From assembly GCF_030732845.1 (NCBI RefSeq), contig NZ_JASHKA010000006.1, positions 237,878 to 301,877 on the forward strand: a DNA stretch of 64,000 nucleotides, written 5' to 3'. The notes under the pieces were generated by a model. The model did no database searches. It had not been told where the DNA came from and was given only the letters and a program-made list of their open reading frames with translations. Of the stretch, positions 8,693 through 18,032 are shown piece by piece (positions within the stretch are counted from its first letter, which is position 1; every line of letters starts with the position of its first letter). This DNA comes from Roseibium sp. MMSF_3544 (GTDB lineage: Bacteria; Pseudomonadota; Alphaproteobacteria; Rhizobiales; Stappiaceae). The position numbers were made by a program, and so were the translations under genes.

Positions 8693-10327
8693 TTAAAGGT
8701 CAAACCTGCCCGCGGGCAGACCTTTAACGTCACCTTCGATCCGAATGAGATTCCCAGATTGCGGCGCAATTGCCGAGTAGCCTGCCGGCATTTTCAGATA
8801 GGTCGACGTTACTATGAGGGTGTTTAGCTCGGGCCCGCCGAATGTCAGTGCCGTCGGCATCGGCACGGGTAAGTCGACTTTTTGTTGTAGCGACCCGTCT
8901 GGTGCAAACCGGTTGACCGACCAGCCGCCATACATTGTCGCCCAAATGAAACCGTCGCTGTCGACAGCGATTCCGTTGGGGTGGCCGATGTCTCGTGAAC
9001 CCTGCACAAGGATCTGCCGTTGGCCGAGGCTTCCGTTTGCGTCTATCGGATATTTGCAAAGTGCGCCGATGCTGCCGTCAGAGATGTAAAGGCTCTTGCC
9101 ATCTGGCGAGAGAGCGGGGTTCTTGGGCAGGCCCGCATTTTCCAGCATGACGTCGACGGATAGATCGGGGCTAATTTTGTAAAGGCTGCCGTATCCAGTG
9201 GTGTTGTCCAAAGGCATGGTGCCCACCCAAAGGTTGCCTTCCCGATCAAGACCGGCCGAATTGAACCGGTTGTCAGGCTTATCTTCTTCCGGGTCAAAGA
9301 GAAGAGTGGTTTGGCCGTTCGACGGGTCAAAAAGCTGAATACCCTGGCGACCGGCCAGCAGGAGCCGACCGCTTCGCGTGAGCGAAAGGCCACCGGTCAG
9401 GTCTTCCAGAATGACGCGGCTGGGATGTAGTCCGCCATCATCCAGCCAGCGCAATGCCGGTGCGAGGATGTCCAGCCACCAAAGGCGTTTGTGCTTTGAG
9501 CACCATACCGGGTTCTCTCCCATAAAGTCGCGACCGGTATTCAGGACTTGCAGTCCTGGACCGCTAGAAACTGGTTTAGGAGGGAGTTCGGTCGAATTGT
9601 CTGTGGTGGTGACATTGCCTGACGCACGCTGCGCTGCCTCCCTTACCAGGCGACCGGTTTCATGCAACTCTTCCGCTGTTTCGGTGCTTGTTTCGTAATG
9701 ACAGCACAACGCGGCGACGGGATATCCGCTCGAATCGACGATTGCAGAGGCAACGGATTGGTCATCACCTTTTGAAAGGGCGTATCCGAGCGCCTTTACC
9801 TGACCTAACGCTGGATTTGCCTTGCCATTACTTTCCTTGTGCGGAAGGCGCGCCGCAATGGCCAGTCCAGGTGCGGAGGTCGCAGCCGGTATTCGCGGCC
9901 AAACCCTGACAACGCGGGCGCTTCCGGCATCTGGATCTTCGAAGTAGAGAACAAAAACGAACTCACCGTCCTGCACGTAGAGGCAGCAAGGTCTGTTCAA
10001 CGAGCGCGATAATCGAGCGATTTCCGGTTTTGCCGCACGAATAACTGACGACTGGTCGATCGTTCGCCGGGCGAGGTCGAAGACCTTTGAACCCAGTGAA
10101 TACCGTTTGCCGTGTTCCTCGAAGCGGACCAGATCCCGGCTTTGAAGCGCCGCTAGTAGTCGGTGGAGCGATCCTTTGGGAATATCAAGAGCTTTCTGCA
10201 ATTCTGCAAAGCGCATTGGGGCGGGGGCGGCACCGATTGTCATGAGGACATCGAGGCCACGGACCAATGCCTGTGCGCCCGGCACTTCGGCGGCGGGTTT
10301 ATCCATGAACGGGTCGCTGTGTGTCAT
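8693..10327 (-). CDS. IclR-family regulator fused to an SMP-30 lactonase domain
   Basis: Protein of about 544 residues joining two normally separate proteins. Residues 18-80 are an IclR winged helix (MRFAELQKALDIPKGSLHRL), 85-235 the IclR effector-binding domain (CLYVQDGEFVFVLYFEDP; YPVAALCCHYET), and after a polar linker (236-257) residues 258-540 form a complete SMP-30 propeller with Glu271 in FMGENPVW, and PNGIAVDSDGFIWATMYGG. The frame is open throughout, so this is not an annotation join. It probably represses or activates the divergent dehydratase operon through the palindrome at 10401, and the propeller may remain catalytic or add a lactone-sensing function. Followed one base later by a second, free SMP-30 gene. 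Confidence 0.9.
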   Translation of the reverse strand: MTHSDPFMDKPAAEVPGAQALVRGLDVLMTIGAAPAPMRFAELQKALDIPKGSLHRLLAALQSRDLVRFEEHGKRYSLGSKVFDLARRTIDQSSVIRAAKPEIARLSRSLNRPCCLYVQDGEFVFVLYFEDPDAGSARVVRVWPRIPAATSAPGLAIAARLPHKESNGKANPALGQVKALGYALSKGDDQSVASAIVDSSGYPVAALCCHYETSTETAEELHETGRLVREAAQRASGNVTTTDNSTELPPKPVSSGPGLQVLNTGRDFMGENPVWCSKHKRLWWLDILAPALRWLDDGGLHPSRVILEDLTGGLSLTRSGRLLLAGRQGIQLFDPSNGQTTLLFDPEEDKPDNRFNSAGLDREGNLWVGTMPLDNTTGYGSLYKISPDLSVDVMLENAGLPKNPALSPDGKSLYISDGSIGALCKYPIDANGSLGQRQILVQGSRDIGHPNGIAVDSDGFIWATMYGGWSVNRFAPDGSLQQKVDLPVPMPTALTFGGPELNTLIVTSTYLKMPAGYSAIAPQSGNLIRIEGDVKGLPAGRFDL

Positions 10328-10400
10328 GGAGCGAAACTATTTTCATTCACACGCGCGTTCAAGTTTAAATTTGATACATATTGACAGATGCTCTTAAAAA

Positions 10401-10419
10401 TGTTCCGTATCATGGAACA
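10401..10419. promoter_or_regulatory. IclR-type operator palindrome
   Basis: TGTTCC at 10401-10406 and GGAACA at 10414-10419 are a perfect inverted repeat with a seven-base centre. It lies between the divergently transcribed IclR-fusion gene (starts at 10327) and dehydratase gene (10434). IclR-family operators are commonly palindromes of this size with TTCC/GGAA arms. A TTGACA hexamer sits at 10381-10386 on the plus strand, so the site is placed to block or activate the dehydratase promoter. Confidence 0.65.
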
Positions 10420-10433
10420 AAAAGAAAATTGAG

Positions 10434-11642
10434 GTGAGAAAATTGAGTTTTTTGGAAACTCAACCACGATGCACGATTGTACGCGTTGACGGCTATCAGG
10501 TTCAGATTTCCGGCAAAACGACCTGGGTGTTCCTGTGTCTGGGCTTCTCATCCGGCGTCAACGGCTGGGGAGAGGCGACGCTTTTTGGCGCAGAGCGTGA
10601 ATTGGAAAGCCTGCTCAATCGCTTGCAGGAAAGTCTGCGTGTCGAACCTGCTCAAGATATAGCTGATCTTATCGGGCGCTTTCGCCAGGCCAATATGTCA
10701 GGTGCGCGCGCAACTTTTGCCTCAGCCCTGGAACAAGCCTGGCTACACGGCCTCTCTCAAATGGCTTCGGTACCACTTTATTGTCTGTTCGGAGGTGCGG
10801 AGCGTGAAAACGTTTCCTTTTATGCCAACATCAACCGCGGAATAGCCGACAGGTCACCGAAAGGCTTTGCGGAGCAAGCGGAAAAGGCGTTGGCGTCAAG
10901 CGGTGCGCAGGCGGTTAAGATCGCACCGTTCGATGGGTTGCGCTGGGATAGCACACCGCTCAGACAGCAGGCGAAGCTGATCGATAACGGTTTACAGCGC
11001 ATTGCAGCTGTTCGGGAGAAGCTTCATGCCGGTCAAAAACTGCTTGTTGATTGCCACGCCCGCTTCAACCCATATCTGGCGCGCTCGATATTCTGCGACC
11101 TCGGTGCGCTCGGAGTCTTCTGGGTCGAAGAACCTTGCGCAATGGCATCATTGTCCGGGCAGGAACAGCGTTCCCTAAGGCAATCCGCTAATGCGTCGGA
11201 CCTGATGCTCGCTGGCGCTGAAACAGTTTCGAACCTAGCGGAAATGGAATTAGTCCTTGCCGGCGAAGGTCACGATGTTGTCCTGCCCGACATTAGAATG
11301 ACCGGTGTTGCAGACGGTATCGCGATGTTGCGGCTGGCAGCAGCAAAACAGATTGCCTGTAGCCTTCACAACCCGGTCGGCCCCGTGCTTGATGCTGTTT
11401 CCACCCATGTCGCTGCTGCATTGCCTTCCTTCCTGATCCTGGAACGCCAGGTCGGCGAAAGCGCGAAATTCGATGAGATACGCGGGTCCGAAACTAACGT
11501 CTCCAGCGGTTCGGTCACTGTGGACCGTCAACAAGGGATCGGCTTTTTCCCAGACGAGAATGCGCTTGATCCGCTCGATGTCAGACAGCTCGAAACTGCG
11601 TTGAGCTTTGCCGGTATGAGCGGCGCCGGTCCGGACGCCTAG
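10434..11642 (+). CDS. Enolase-superfamily (mandelate racemase type) sugar-acid dehydratase
   Basis: Protein of up to 402 residues with an N-terminal capping domain and a TIM barrel. Visible catalytic positions are Lys162 (AVKIAPFD), metal ligands Asp206 (VDCH), Glu232 (WVEEP) and Glu263 (GAET), and the Asp286/His312 dyad (PDIR; SLHNP), the mandelate racemase subgroup arrangement used by acid sugar dehydratases. It should remove water from an aldonic or uronic acid to give a 2-keto-3-deoxy acid. The start is GTG at 10434 or, better spaced from GAGGTGAG, TTG at 10443. First gene of the operon running to 20418; paralogue of the protein at 26089. Substrate not assignable. Confidence 0.88.
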   Translation: MRKLSFLETQPRCTIVRVDGYQVQISGKTTWVFLCLGFSSGVNGWGEATLFGAERELESLLNRLQESLRVEPAQDIADLIGRFRQANMSGARATFASALEQAWLHGLSQMASVPLYCLFGGAERENVSFYANINRGIADRSPKGFAEQAEKALASSGAQAVKIAPFDGLRWDSTPLRQQAKLIDNGLQRIAAVREKLHAGQKLLVDCHARFNPYLARSIFCDLGALGVFWVEEPCAMASLSGQEQRSLRQSANASDLMLAGAETVSNLAEMELVLAGEGHDVVLPDIRMTGVADGIAMLRLAAAKQIACSLHNPVGPVLDAVSTHVAAALPSFLILERQVGESAKFDEIRGSETNVSSGSVTVDRQQGIGFFPDENALDPLDVRQLETALSFAGMSGAGPDA

Positions 11643-11649
11643 GAGTGAA

Positions 11650-12531
11650 ATGAGTATGACAGGTAAAGTCTCATCTTCAGAGTTTGCCGGACATCGCGTT
11701 TTAGTCACCGGGGGAAGCCGTGGTATCGCCGCCGAACTTTCCTACCAGCTCGCGATGCGCGGCGCGAATGTCGCGGTGAATTTCAGTGCTGCGGCCGACA
11801 GCAGCTTTGGCCGTGCGGAAGCAGCGCAGGTGCTTGTCGACCGGATACTGGCCGATGGCGGCAACGCCATCTGCGTCGAACAAGACCTGATGCAGGCAAA
11901 TGGAGGTATCCTGTTGGCGGAAAGGGCCCAGGAAACCGCTGGCCCGATCGATACACTCGTTCTCTCCGCATCCATCCAGTATCACGTTCCGTTTTTGCTT
12001 CAGTCGCCAGCAGACGTCTCCGACCAGATCCGGATCAATCTTCAGTCCAACATTGAACTTCTGCAGACGCTCATGCCGAAAATGGCGTCATCAGGCTACG
12101 GGCGCATACTTGCGATCGGCTCGGTTCAGGAGGTTGCGCCCTCGCCGGAAATGCCGATCTACGCCATGACCAAGGCGGCGATGAAGAACCTGATCGAGAA
12201 CCTCGCCATTCAGGCGGCGCCCAAAGGCATCATGATCAACAACATTGCTCCAGGCCTCATCCAGACCGACCGCAACGCATTCCGGCGGAGCAACCCTTCC
12301 GACTGGGACAAGATGCAATCCAAGGCAAATCCGGTCGGGCGCGCGGGCCAGCCCCAGGATTTGACCGCGTTGGCGCTGCATCTGCTGAGCCCTGAAAACA
12401 CCTTCACGACCGGGGCAACGATCTATGCCACCGGAGGGGGGCATCTTCCAATTGGCACGGGAGAATACGCTGAACTCATTTTACCACAAAATATTGAAAG
12501 TAAAAGGAAAAATCTGAAAATCTCGTCGTAG
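11650..12531 (+). CDS. SDR-family oxidoreductase
   Basis: Short-chain dehydrogenase of about 293 residues with an N-terminal cofactor loop (TGGSRGIAAELS), a central IGSV segment with the catalytic serine, and YAMTK carrying the catalytic Tyr and Lys. The usual NNAG is replaced by SASI. ATG at 11650 lies eight bases after the dehydratase stop, so it is in the same operon. In context it most likely oxidises a sugar (or hydroxy acid) to the lactone or keto form handled by the neighbouring SMP-30 proteins and dehydratase. NAD versus NADP preference is not certain; substrate unknown. Confidence 0.87.
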   Translation: MSMTGKVSSSEFAGHRVLVTGGSRGIAAELSYQLAMRGANVAVNFSAAADSSFGRAEAAQVLVDRILADGGNAICVEQDLMQANGGILLAERAQETAGPIDTLVLSASIQYHVPFLLQSPADVSDQIRINLQSNIELLQTLMPKMASSGYGRILAIGSVQEVAPSPEMPIYAMTKAAMKNLIENLAIQAAPKGIMINNIAPGLIQTDRNAFRRSNPSDWDKMQSKANPVGRAGQPQDLTALALHLLSPENTFTTGATIYATGGGHLPIGTGEYAELILPQNIESKRKNLKISS

Positions 12532-12558
12532 GACTCGACATTTCTTGGGAGGAGGAAC

Positions 12559-14310
12559 ATGAGCATCTTGAAGAAATCCTGTTTGGCCGCATTGGCGCTG
12601 GTCTTAGGTGCGAGCGTCGCGTTGCCTGCGCTTGCACTCGATAAGGTTGACCGTGAGAAGACATTGATACTGATGCCTGATGACGGTGGCGCACCGCAGT
12701 TCCGCAATCCAGGGCAGTTGAACCCCTACCTGCCGTCAAACTTGACCTTCCGCTGGTCCGGCGGACCGATCATGGAACCGCTCTTCTACTATAATTCGCT
12801 CAAGGACGAGATCATTCCTTGGGTCGCGGAGAGCTTCCAAAATAATGACGAATTCACGGAAGTGACGGTCAAACTACGCGACGGGGTTAAGTGGTCAGAC
12901 GGTGAGCCATTCACGGCTGACGATGTTGTTTTCACCTACAATATGCTTCTTGAAAACGGCAAAGGCTCCGGTGGACTCATGCATTCCTCAGATGTTGCCG
13001 ACCGGGTGGCGTCGGTGACAGCCCCTGATCCGATGACTGTGTCTATCAAGCTGACGCGTCCCGACAGCCGTTATGCCTACCGCCACCTGATCAACCATTT
13101 CGGTAAGGGCCTGTTCTGGCTGCCCGAACACGTATGGTCCGGCAAGGACCCTCTGACATTCAACAACTATGCGGAAGACGGCAGTCTTCCCGTTGTGACC
13201 GGCGCTTGGAAGATCGTCCGCTCGACGCCGCAACAGATTATTCTCGATCGCCGGGACGACTGGTGGGGTGCTGAAACCGGCTTTCGCGATCTGCCGGACG
13301 CTGAACGTGTCATAAATATACCCAAAACAGGGCATGACCGCGCCGCGCAGCTTGTTGTCGCCGGTGAAGTCGACATGACCGGGGATCTCGTATCGGCACC
13401 GCTTACAAAAAGCGTGGTCGAGGGTGCAGACCACGTTACAACCTTTTCCGGAGACGTGCCGCCCTACGGCAATCTCGACTGGTGGCCGAACTCTCTCTAC
13501 ATGAACCACAAAACCGGGACCTGGGATGATGTTCGTCTCCGCCGCGCCATCAACTACTACATCAACCAGCAGCAATTGGTCGATATCGCCTATCTCGGCG
13601 CCAATCCGGTCAGCCGCACGCCATTCCCGGCGTTCGGGTCGATGGCCCCCTACATTGAAGACAGCATTGAACTTGCCGATAAATTTGAGATCGGCGTGTT
13701 CGATCCAGCCAAGGGCGACGCATTGATGGATGAGATGGGCTACGTCAAGAATGGCGACGGCATGTGGGAAAAAGACGGCAAAACCATTTCCGGATCGTTC
13801 CATGGCCTAGCGCTCTTCGAAGCTGTTGGTCCGATTATCGCCCAGCAGCTCCGAGATGCAGGGATCGATGTGGAGTTTCAAACTAATACCGAAAGCCGCG
13901 GCCTGATGGTCGAAGGCAAGACGGAGTTGTCGATCTTCGGACATCGCGGTGGCGTTGCCGATCCCTATGACACGCTGGATCTTTACCACTGTAAAAATGC
14001 GGTTGAAGTTGGCAAACCGCTGCTGATCCTCGATCGCTGGTGTGACGAGGAATACTCAAAGATCGTCGATCAGATCGGTTTAATCTCACCGGATGACCCG
14101 CAGATGCGCCCGCTCGTCAAGAAGGCCATGGAGATCTGGTACGAGAATGCCGTTGAGGTTCCGCTGAACCAATGGGTGCACCGGATCCCGTACAACACAA
14201 CGTATTGGGATAATTTTCCCACGACTGAAAATCCGTACATGCAACCGGCATTCTGGTTTGCTTCCGGGCAGTTTGGTTACGTGTTGCATAATCTCGAAGC
14301 CAAGCAATAG
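12559..14310 (+). CDS. Periplasmic binding protein, family 5
   Basis: Secreted receptor of about 583 residues. MSILKKSCLAALALVLGASV followed by ALPALA is a Sec signal peptide. Family 5 motifs include VKLRDGVKWSDGEPFTADDV and VRLRRAINYYINQQQLVDI. It is longer than typical DppA and begins DKVDREKTLILMP, as in family 5 receptors for oligosaccharides; with the surrounding sugar-acid enzymes and sulfatase this points to a carbohydrate ligand rather than a peptide, by inference. Supported start: GGGAGGAGG a few bases before ATG 12559. Followed by a very strong hairpin and two permease genes. Confidence 0.9.
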   Translation: MSILKKSCLAALALVLGASVALPALALDKVDREKTLILMPDDGGAPQFRNPGQLNPYLPSNLTFRWSGGPIMEPLFYYNSLKDEIIPWVAESFQNNDEFTEVTVKLRDGVKWSDGEPFTADDVVFTYNMLLENGKGSGGLMHSSDVADRVASVTAPDPMTVSIKLTRPDSRYAYRHLINHFGKGLFWLPEHVWSGKDPLTFNNYAEDGSLPVVTGAWKIVRSTPQQIILDRRDDWWGAETGFRDLPDAERVINIPKTGHDRAAQLVVAGEVDMTGDLVSAPLTKSVVEGADHVTTFSGDVPPYGNLDWWPNSLYMNHKTGTWDDVRLRRAINYYINQQQLVDIAYLGANPVSRTPFPAFGSMAPYIEDSIELADKFEIGVFDPAKGDALMDEMGYVKNGDGMWEKDGKTISGSFHGLALFEAVGPIIAQQLRDAGIDVEFQTNTESRGLMVEGKTELSIFGHRGGVADPYDTLDLYHCKNAVEVGKPLLILDRWCDEEYSKIVDQIGLISPDDPQMRPLVKKAMEIWYENAVEVPLNQWVHRIPYNTTYWDNFPTTENPYMQPAFWFASGQFGYVLHNLEAKQ

Positions 14311-14316
14311 CCTGGT

Positions 14317-14349
14317 TTCCGCCGGCCGTGTGTCCTGCGGCCGGCGGAA
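14317..14349 (+). other. Strong stem-loop between binding-protein and permease genes
   Basis: TTCCGCCGGCCG (14317-14328) pairs perfectly with CGGCCGGCGGAA (14338-14349) around a nine-base loop. It starts a few bases after the binding-protein stop and ends before the permease start; no T-run follows. This is best read as an intra-operon stabiliser or partial attenuator giving more receptor than permease. Confidence 0.7.
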
Positions 14350-14365
14350 CATCAGATGATGGACG

Positions 14366-15379
14366 GTGGCATCGATGTATCTGATTTATCTGACGAAACG
14401 GTTGGTAATGCTGTTTCTTGTCGTGGTGACCGCCGCGACGTTGAATTTTTTCATTCCGCGTTTGAGCGACAAGAGCCCGGTCTTGGAAAAAATCACCGAG
14501 ATGTCAGAGAGTTCTGCGCCCGGTAGCGTGAACATGCAGGAGCTGCTCGTCATTTTCAACGAGCGCTTTGGTCTCGATAAGCCACTGCTTCAGCAGTATT
14601 TCGATTATCTCGGCGATATGCTGACGTTGGATCTGAACTATTCCATTACAAGTTATCCAACTCGCGTGGCGGATATGATCCTGGCTGCTCTGCCATGGAC
14701 TCTCGGATTGATGGTGACGTCTACGCTAATTGCTTTCTTGGTCGGTTCCGTCCTCGGTGCGCTCACTGTTTGGCGCAAGGATCTGAAGCTTTTGCAGTTC
14801 TTCGTTCCAGTGGTGATGGTTTTCTCTGCCATCCCGTTTTACCTGATCGGGCTGATCCTGATTTATTTTGTTGCCTATAGAGGTGGCTATTTCCCGATCG
14901 GTGGAGGTTACTCGCTCACCGCGTTCCCAGCGTGGGACTGGGAGTTCGCATCCGACGTTCTCTACCACTCCATTTTACCGGGTACATCGATCGTCATTGC
15001 GTCAATCGGAATCTGGGCGCTGGGCATGCGCGGCATGATGGTTACTGTGCAAGGCGAAGACTACATGAATTTCGCGGAAGCTAAGGGCCTTAAAAGCCGC
15101 CGAGTGTTTCTAAGGTATGCTGTCCGAAACGCCGTTTTGCCTCAGGTCACGCAACTTGCGCTGTTCATGGGGCAGTTGGTGACCGGCGCAATCCTCGTCG
15201 AGATCGTTTTTGGATATCCAGGCATGGGCAGCTTGCTGCTGCAGGCCGTCGACTATCTCGACTACTACACAATCTACGGTATCGTCTTCGTCCTCATTCT
15301 GGCCGTTGCCGTATCGATGCTGATCCTGGATCTCATTTATCCGCTTCTCGACCCGCGCACGCGGCATCATCGTGCCTGA
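14366..15379 (+). CDS. Peptide/oligosaccharide-type ABC permease, DppB-like
   Basis: Inner-membrane permease of about 337 residues in the DppB/OppB family: an N-terminal helix (LIYLTKRLVMLFLVVVTAAT), the FGLDKPLLQQYFDYLGDML segment, and the coupling loop around FAEAKGLKSRRVFLRYAVRN. The start is GTG 14366 or ATG 14375, three codons apart. Its stop overlaps the start of the next permease. Works with the receptor at 12559, the second permease and the fused ATPase at 16287. Confidence 0.9.
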   Translation: MASMYLIYLTKRLVMLFLVVVTAATLNFFIPRLSDKSPVLEKITEMSESSAPGSVNMQELLVIFNERFGLDKPLLQQYFDYLGDMLTLDLNYSITSYPTRVADMILAALPWTLGLMVTSTLIAFLVGSVLGALTVWRKDLKLLQFFVPVVMVFSAIPFYLIGLILIYFVAYRGGYFPIGGGYSLTAFPAWDWEFASDVLYHSILPGTSIVIASIGIWALGMRGMMVTVQGEDYMNFAEAKGLKSRRVFLRYAVRNAVLPQVTQLALFMGQLVTGAILVEIVFGYPGMGSLLLQAVDYLDYYTIYGIVFVLILAVAVSMLILDLIYPLLDPRTRHHRA

Positions 15380-16283
15380 GGATATCCGGATGACTTTGGC
15401 AACAATGGCTTCAGAAAATCGTCAGGCTCGAAGTCTTGATTATGTGAAGGGGTATCTCGCCCGCAATCCTTCGCTTGCGATCGGCATCGTTTTGGTTGGC
15501 TCTTTGGTTCTGTTTTCCTTCGTCGGAAGCTTTTTCGTCGACGCGCGCATGGCCCGGCCGTTGTCGGCGGCACCGTCACAACCGCCAAGTCCCGAGCTTC
15601 TGTTTGGAACCGATACACAGGGCCGCAACCTCTTTGCCGTCTTGGTCTACGGAACCTGGCTAACGGTGCAGCTTGGCCTGATCGCAGGAGCAATCGGTAT
15701 CCTGGTTGGTGGCAGCCTCGGGTTCATGTCCGCCTATTTCGGAGGCTGGACCGACCGGATCATCAACTTCTCGACCGATGTTCTGCTGACCGTGCCGGCG
15801 CTTCTTGTGCTCGTCATCATCGCCTCAGCCTTCAGGGAGGGCATGACGCCGACAATGATGGCTCTTATCATTGCGGCGCTGGCCTGGCGCCGTCCGGCGC
15901 GCCAGATCAGGGCGCAGGTCCTGGTAATGCGCAATGCGGGTTACGTCGACACGGCCCGGATATCGGGCGCCGGGCCCTTCGAGATCATCTTCTTTGAATT
16001 GGTGCCCAACCTGATGCCGTATCTCGTCGCGTCTTTCGTCACTGCCGTGTCGGCCGCCGTTCTCGCCTCGATCGGCTTGGAGGCCATGGGGCTCGGTCCG
16101 CAAAATGCGCCGACCCTTGGCATGAGCATCTACTACATGATGAACTTTTCCGCTTTTCTTTTGAAAATGTGGTGGTGGATCATTCCGCCGATCGCGGCTC
16201 TGATCATTCTTTTCGTAGGGCTATATCTCATCAACACAGGCCTCGACGAATTGGCCAATCCGCGCCTGCGCAGGAGGGCCTGA
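15372..16283 (+). CDS. Peptide/oligosaccharide-type ABC permease, DppC-like
   Basis: Inner-membrane permease of about 303 residues with the N-terminal helix and LFGTDTQGRNLFAVLVYGTW motif of DppC/OppC proteins, and a coupling loop near RISGAGPFEIIFFELVPN. The listed GTG start overlaps the previous gene by eight bases; ATG at 15390 is an alternative. It is followed by the ATPase gene after three bases. No sign of decay. Confidence 0.89.
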   Translation: MPEDIRMTLATMASENRQARSLDYVKGYLARNPSLAIGIVLVGSLVLFSFVGSFFVDARMARPLSAAPSQPPSPELLFGTDTQGRNLFAVLVYGTWLTVQLGLIAGAIGILVGGSLGFMSAYFGGWTDRIINFSTDVLLTVPALLVLVIIASAFREGMTPTMMALIIAALAWRRPARQIRAQVLVMRNAGYVDTARISGAGPFEIIFFELVPNLMPYLVASFVTAVSAAVLASIGLEAMGLGPQNAPTLGMSIYYMMNFSAFLLKMWWWIIPPIAALIILFVGLYLINTGLDELANPRLRRRA

Positions 16284-16286
16284 CCT

Positions 16287-18032
16287 GTGCTTGCGATCAA
16301 GGATCTCTGCGTTGATTTTCCAGTGATGACCGGGATTGTTCATGCCGTTGCCGATGTCGACATTTCAATTGGTTCCGGCAAGCGCGTCGGCTTCGTCGGC
16401 GAGAGCGGATCCGGCAAGACCACCACCGCGCTGGCGGTCATGCGCATGATCAAAAAACCGGGAGAGGTGTCCAAAGGACAAATTCTGCTGGGAGAGACGG
16501 ACATTCTGGCCCTCAGCAGCGAGGAAATGCGCCAGACGCGGCTCCGTCGGATCAGTTATATCCCTCAAGGCGCAATGAACTCTCTGAACCCGGTCATGCG
16601 GATCGAGCAGCAGATCTGGGACGGCATCGTCGATCACGAGGGAGCGGTTTCGCGGTCGGAGCTGAAACGGCGATCAGACGAAGCGATCGAAGGTGTCGGC
16701 CTTCCGGCCCGCGTCGCGCGCATGTTCCCGCATGAACTTTCCGGCGGCATGAAGCAGCGCGCCTGCATCGCCATTGCAACAGCACTGAAACCTGAATTGA
16801 TCATCGCCGACGAGCCGACGTCAGCGCTCGACGTGATTACGCAACGCCAGGTCATGGAAACCCTGGAAAACGCCCAGGAAGCGATCGGCTCGGCGCTGAT
16901 CCTGATCGGGCACGATATGGGGCTGATGGCGCAATGCGTTGATGAATTGATGGTGATGAAGGATGGCCGTATCGTCGAAAGAGGCGCAATCCGCGACATC
17001 TTCAAGTATCCGGAACATCCTTACACCCGCCAGTTGATCGCATCCGTGCCGTCCATTGGGGGCGAAAGTTTCCTTCCTAATGTGTCGGCAACGACTGCAA
17101 ACGGGCAAAAGCAAGGCGACGCACCGCTTCTTGAGTTCGATGGTGTTTCGAAGGTTTACGGTGGCGGGTTTTTCTCAAAGAAGGGCAACACGGCACTCTA
17201 TCCCGTGAGCTTTGCCTTGGACGGGAGCCGGCCCATGATCATTTCCATTGTGGGACAATCCGGCTCTGGAAAATCGACCATGGGAAGTCTCATGCTTGGG
17301 TTCAACCGCGCGACCACCGGTGTCGTCCGGTTCGAAGGACGTGACATGGCCATAATGAAGCGTCATGAAGTAAAAGGCCTGCGTCGTCATATTCAGGCGG
17401 TCTTTCAAGATCCCTACGGTGCGTTCAATCCCTACTACAGGGTGGAACGTGCCCTTTCTCTGCCGTTGCGGCGATTTGGAATCGCTCAGGGCGCTGCTGA
17501 AATCCGTGAACGGTGCGCTGAAGCCTGCCTCGGCGTCGGTCTTGATCCGGCCCGTATCATTGGGCGGTTTCCACACGAGCTATCCGGCGGCCAGCGACAG
17601 AGGCTGATGGTGGCTCGGGCTCTGATGCTGTCGCCCAAGTTGCTTGTGGCCGATGAGCCGGTAAGCATGGTGGACGCCAGCCTGCGTGCGTCCATCCTCA
17701 AGAACCTTTATGACCTCAAGGACAAGCACGGCATCTCGATTGTCTACATCACCCATGATCTGGCGACCGCCTATCACGTCAGCGACTTCGTGATCGTGCT
17801 GCACGAGGGTCATGTGGCGGAAGCAGGTGCGCCGAAGGAAGTTATCGGAGATCCTCAGCATCCCTATACCAGGCTGTTGATCAACTCGATCCCCTGGCCG
17901 GATGTCGACAGGCAGTGGGGAACGTCTGCCTCGGCACGTGAAGAAACTGCCAGGCTGATGAAGGACGCCCGCGACCATCCGCCGGTCGACCGGAGCGCGG
18001 TGCCCGGCTTCGTGCTGGCGAGAGCGTCATGA
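16287..18032 (+). CDS. Fused two-domain ABC ATPase for the 12559-16283 importer
   Basis: Cytoplasmic ATPase of about 581 residues starting at GTG 16287. Domain 1 has Walker A GESGSGKTT and signature LSGGMKQR; domain 2 has GQSGSGKST, signature LSGGQRQR and a Walker B reading LLVADEPVSMVD, where the usual serine-alanine-leucine is changed. Each domain ends in a PEHPYTRQLI or PQHPYTRLLI helix typical of the OppD/OppF families. It terminates within the sulfatase start (four-base overlap), coupling import and desulfation in one transcript. Confidence 0.92.
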   Translation: MLAIKDLCVDFPVMTGIVHAVADVDISIGSGKRVGFVGESGSGKTTTALAVMRMIKKPGEVSKGQILLGETDILALSSEEMRQTRLRRISYIPQGAMNSLNPVMRIEQQIWDGIVDHEGAVSRSELKRRSDEAIEGVGLPARVARMFPHELSGGMKQRACIAIATALKPELIIADEPTSALDVITQRQVMETLENAQEAIGSALILIGHDMGLMAQCVDELMVMKDGRIVERGAIRDIFKYPEHPYTRQLIASVPSIGGESFLPNVSATTANGQKQGDAPLLEFDGVSKVYGGGFFSKKGNTALYPVSFALDGSRPMIISIVGQSGSGKSTMGSLMLGFNRATTGVVRFEGRDMAIMKRHEVKGLRRHIQAVFQDPYGAFNPYYRVERALSLPLRRFGIAQGAAEIRERCAEACLGVGLDPARIIGRFPHELSGGQRQRLMVARALMLSPKLLVADEPVSMVDASLRASILKNLYDLKDKHGISIVYITHDLATAYHVSDFVIVLHEGHVAEAGAPKEVIGDPQHPYTRLLINSIPWPDVDRQWGTSASAREETARLMKDARDHPPVDRSAVPGFVLARAS

